Below, one piece after another: positions 36,227-38,189 of a stretch of DNA of 38,189 nt. The notes beneath the pieces are model-generated. The model was not told where the DNA came from. It made no database searches and saw only the letters and a program-made list of their open reading frames with translations. The translations under genes and the position numbers were made by a program. Position 1 is the first letter of the stretch, and each line of letters starts with the position of its first letter. Source of the DNA: a virus; the IMG/VR virus record IMGVR_UViG_3300037502_002863, positions 1-38,189 of that record; one strand, written 5' to 3'.

Positions 36227-38189
36227 TATAGTTTACATGCCTCGCAGTCTTCATCCTCAAATACAACTTCTTGTACTTTAAATTCAGTTTCTGGATGATG
36301 ACCATTAGTTTTAATTTCTTCCTGTGCTTTAGACCCTTGCTTGTTTATTAAACTATAATAAAAAGTTTTGATTCCCCAGCTGTGTGCTTGCATCAAATTT
36401 TTAGCAATAAGTGTAGTAGGAACTTTGCGGCCTGGATAGTTTGCAGGATTGTAAAACGTATTTGTGCTAATTGATTGATCAACATAGGCTGCTAATACTG
36501 CCGCAGTCTTCAAATACCCGTCACAATCAGTTTGTTCCCACATCAATTGATATTTGTGTTTTAATCTATGGTATTCTGGAACAACCTGTGTAAATGATCC
36601 AGCTTTACTTTCTTTAGTTGAGATTAAACTCATTGGCATTTCTATTCCATTAGTACTATTAATAACAACACTACTAGACTCAACTGGAGCAATAGCCATA
36701 AGAGTAGCATTTCGTACACCATGTTGCTTCATCTCCTTACGTAAAGGTTCCCAGTCTAGCTCTGGTGTAAAATTTGCTAATTCATTTACACCATTAGAAC
36801 GTAGTTCCCATGGGAATATTCCCTGTCCATATCTAGTCTTAGCACTGTCTTTACATGGGCCTCTTTCTTTAGCTAACTCTACTGTGGCTTCTGTTAGGTA
36901 GTATGCTTGATGCTCCATCCAAGATTTAACGTCTGCCAGTGCTTCTTTTTCACCATATTTGAATCCACGTTTAGCATGCCAGTAGGCTAAGTTAGTAACA
37001 CCAATACCTAACGGTTGTATCTCATCGTTACTAAGTTTAGATTGTATTGATAAAAAGTCTTGGTAGTCCAATATATTGCAAAGGCTACGCTGAAGAATAC
37101 GACAAGCGCGACGCATGTCTTCCGGATTACGGAAAGCACCCCAATTGATTGATCCCAACGTGCATAGAGCGATACGACCAGTATCGTCATCCAAACGTTT
37201 AAAGGGCTTAGTAGGTAGTAGAATTTCACAGCAAAGGTTACTCTGATAAATGGTGTGATACTCAGGATCAAATGGTCCTTGGTTCATCACATTGTCAATA
37301 AACACAAGATAGATACGTCCTGTATCTGTTCTTTCTTTTAATATACCGCTTTTGAATACTTCCTCTGCACTCATAGTTTTCTTGCGTAGACCAGATTGCT
37401 TTTCATATTTCACATATAGTTGTTCAAATAATTCTGTGTTGTTGTAGAAGGCTTCGTACAAATCAGGTACTTCGTTAGGATCAAAGAAAGTAATGTTTTC
37501 TTTGTTTTTAAAACGACGCCAAAAGAACGCTGATAATACAACTCCGTAGTCCATGTGTCTAACGCGAGTTTCTTCAGTTCCTTGATTGTTTTTGAGGACA
37601 ATAAGATCGTCAAACTGGTGATGCCAAATAGGATAGAAAACTGTAGCAGATGCGTTTCTGATACCACCTTGTGAACAACTCCTTAAATCTCCAAACCACT
37701 TCTTTAGAAATGGGATCATTCCCGTGTGCATAATTTCACCGCCACGAATAGGTGATCCCAATGGACGTAGACGACCAATCTCTAAGCCAATGCCTGCTCG
37801 TTTGCTGGCATACTTGGCCATCATCTCACCAGAAGCAAATATGCTATCCAGATCGTCGTCACTGCGGATAAGAACACAACTAGAAAACTGTTTAGTAGGA
37901 GTCCCGAGCCCAGCCAGCACAGGTGTAGCAAGAGTAAACAAACCATCTGAAGCACAGTTGTAGTACTCTTTGATGTAACGCATACGGGCCGATCCAGGCT
38001 CTTCTTTATGGAATACAGTCGCGGCAGCAACCATATAACGAACTTGTGGTGTTTCATAAATTTCCTTTGTCGCACGATTGCGTACCAAGTACTTCTCAAT
38101 CAATTGCTCAATGGCCGCATAAGAATACTCTTCATCTTTCTCATGTTCTAACATGTCATTCATTTTATTCCAGTCGTCTTCACTATACC
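36226..38189 (-). CDS. nrdA: Ribonucleoside-diphosphate reductase large subunit (N-terminus outside window)
   Basis: The frame is open to the right edge (residues YSEDDWNKM precede the first internal Met), so about the first 100 residues, including any ATP cone, are missing. The visible 653 residues contain FSSCVLI (C225 of E. coli), SNLCCEI (N437, C439, E441), IALCTLGS (C462), the radical-transfer pair in TFYYSL (Y730/Y731) and a C-terminal C-E-A-C shuttle pair. All catalytic residues are present. It reduces NDPs to dNDPs with NrdB and the nearby glutaredoxin. The C-terminal pair is CxxC, closer together than in E. coli. Confidence 0.96.
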   Translation of the reverse strand, partial: YSEDDWNKMNDMLEHEKDEEYSYAAIEQLIEKYLVRNRATKEIYETPQVRYMVAAATVFHKEEPGSARMRYIKEYYNCASDGLFTLATPVLAGLGTPTKQFSSCVLIRSDDDLDSIFASGEMMAKYASKRAGIGLEIGRLRPLGSPIRGGEIMHTGMIPFLKKWFGDLRSCSQGGIRNASATVFYPIWHHQFDDLIVLKNNQGTEETRVRHMDYGVVLSAFFWRRFKNKENITFFDPNEVPDLYEAFYNNTELFEQLYVKYEKQSGLRKKTMSAEEVFKSGILKERTDTGRIYLVFIDNVMNQGPFDPEYHTIYQSNLCCEILLPTKPFKRLDDDTGRIALCTLGSINWGAFRNPEDMRRACRILQRSLCNILDYQDFLSIQSKLSNDEIQPLGIGVTNLAYWHAKRGFKYGEKEALADVKSWMEHQAYYLTEATVELAKERGPCKDSAKTRYGQGIFPWELRSNGVNELANFTPELDWEPLRKEMKQHGVRNATLMAIAPVESSSVVINSTNGIEMPMSLISTKESKAGSFTQVVPEYHRLKHKYQLMWEQTDCDGYLKTAAVLAAYVDQSISTNTFYNPANYPGRKVPTTLIAKNLMQAHSWGIKTFYYSLINKQGSKAQEEIKTNGHHPETEFKVQEVVFEDEDCEACKL

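Overview
The window looks like part of a large T4-type marine phage genome, probably with a Gram-negative and perhaps alphaproteobacterial host. Evidence for a phage is the dense, overlapping gene packing, the nrdA/nrdB/glutaredoxin block next to a PAAR spike-tip protein, a DexA-like exonuclease, repeated T4-type late promoter octamers (NATAAATA), and a heme oxygenase plus ferredoxin-dependent bilin reductase pair of the kind described from marine phages. The host guess rests on the lipid A type phosphoesterase, the outer-membrane lipoproteins, the circularly permuted tmRNA and ROSE-like leaders. No tRNA, CRISPR or insertion sequence was seen.

Layout. Positions 1-3880 (minus): methyltransferase-like fragment, ParB-like protein, GIY-YIG nuclease, small membrane and DNA-binding-like proteins. 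Positions 3922-4585 (minus): a two-piece permuted tmRNA whose acceptor half lies upstream of its coding half, with an 84-codon membrane-protein ORF filling the interval. Positions 4598-10354 (plus): the only plus-strand block, with a structured leader, a glutamine amidotransferase-like protein, LpxH-like phosphoesterase, glycosyltransferase, isocitrate lyase, alpha/beta hydrolase and fatty acid desaturase. A strong hairpin at 10462-10489 separates it from the convergent minus-strand block. Positions 10488-19073 (minus): membrane and exported proteins, including an autotransporter-like adhesin and a Cys-repeat protein. Positions 19147-26969 (minus): a nuclease-like protein, the bilin pair, ClpS, Hsp20, DnaK, GMP reductase, exonuclease and ribosomal protein bS21. 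Positions 26966-30823 (minus): a membrane/coiled-coil protein with a probable -1 frameshift, then a lysis-like group of lipoproteins, a three-helix membrane protein and a SleB-type hydrolase. Positions 30867-31080 hold a candidate structured RNA. Positions 31138-38189 (minus): hypotheticals, IscA, IscU, an Hc1-like protein, a HAD phosphatase, PAAR, glutaredoxin, NrdB, a class II aldolase and NrdA (cut by the window end).

How the parts may work together (inference): the phage appears to carry its own ribosome rescue and proteostasis set (tmRNA, ClpS, bS21, DnaK, Hsp20), Fe-S scaffolds, nucleotide supply (NrdAB, Grx, GuaC), and lipid and carbon functions. Transcription seems to use near-consensus sigma70-type promoters (TTGACA-N17-TATAnT) and T4-type late promoters. 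In at least five genes the -10 element or octamer ends only 5-6 nt before the ATG, which suggests leaderless messages. The most unusual items are the gene nested in the permuted tmRNA, the paired ROSE-like RNA thermometers on dnaK and hsp20, the A AAA AAG frameshift site, and two structured RNAs I could not assign.
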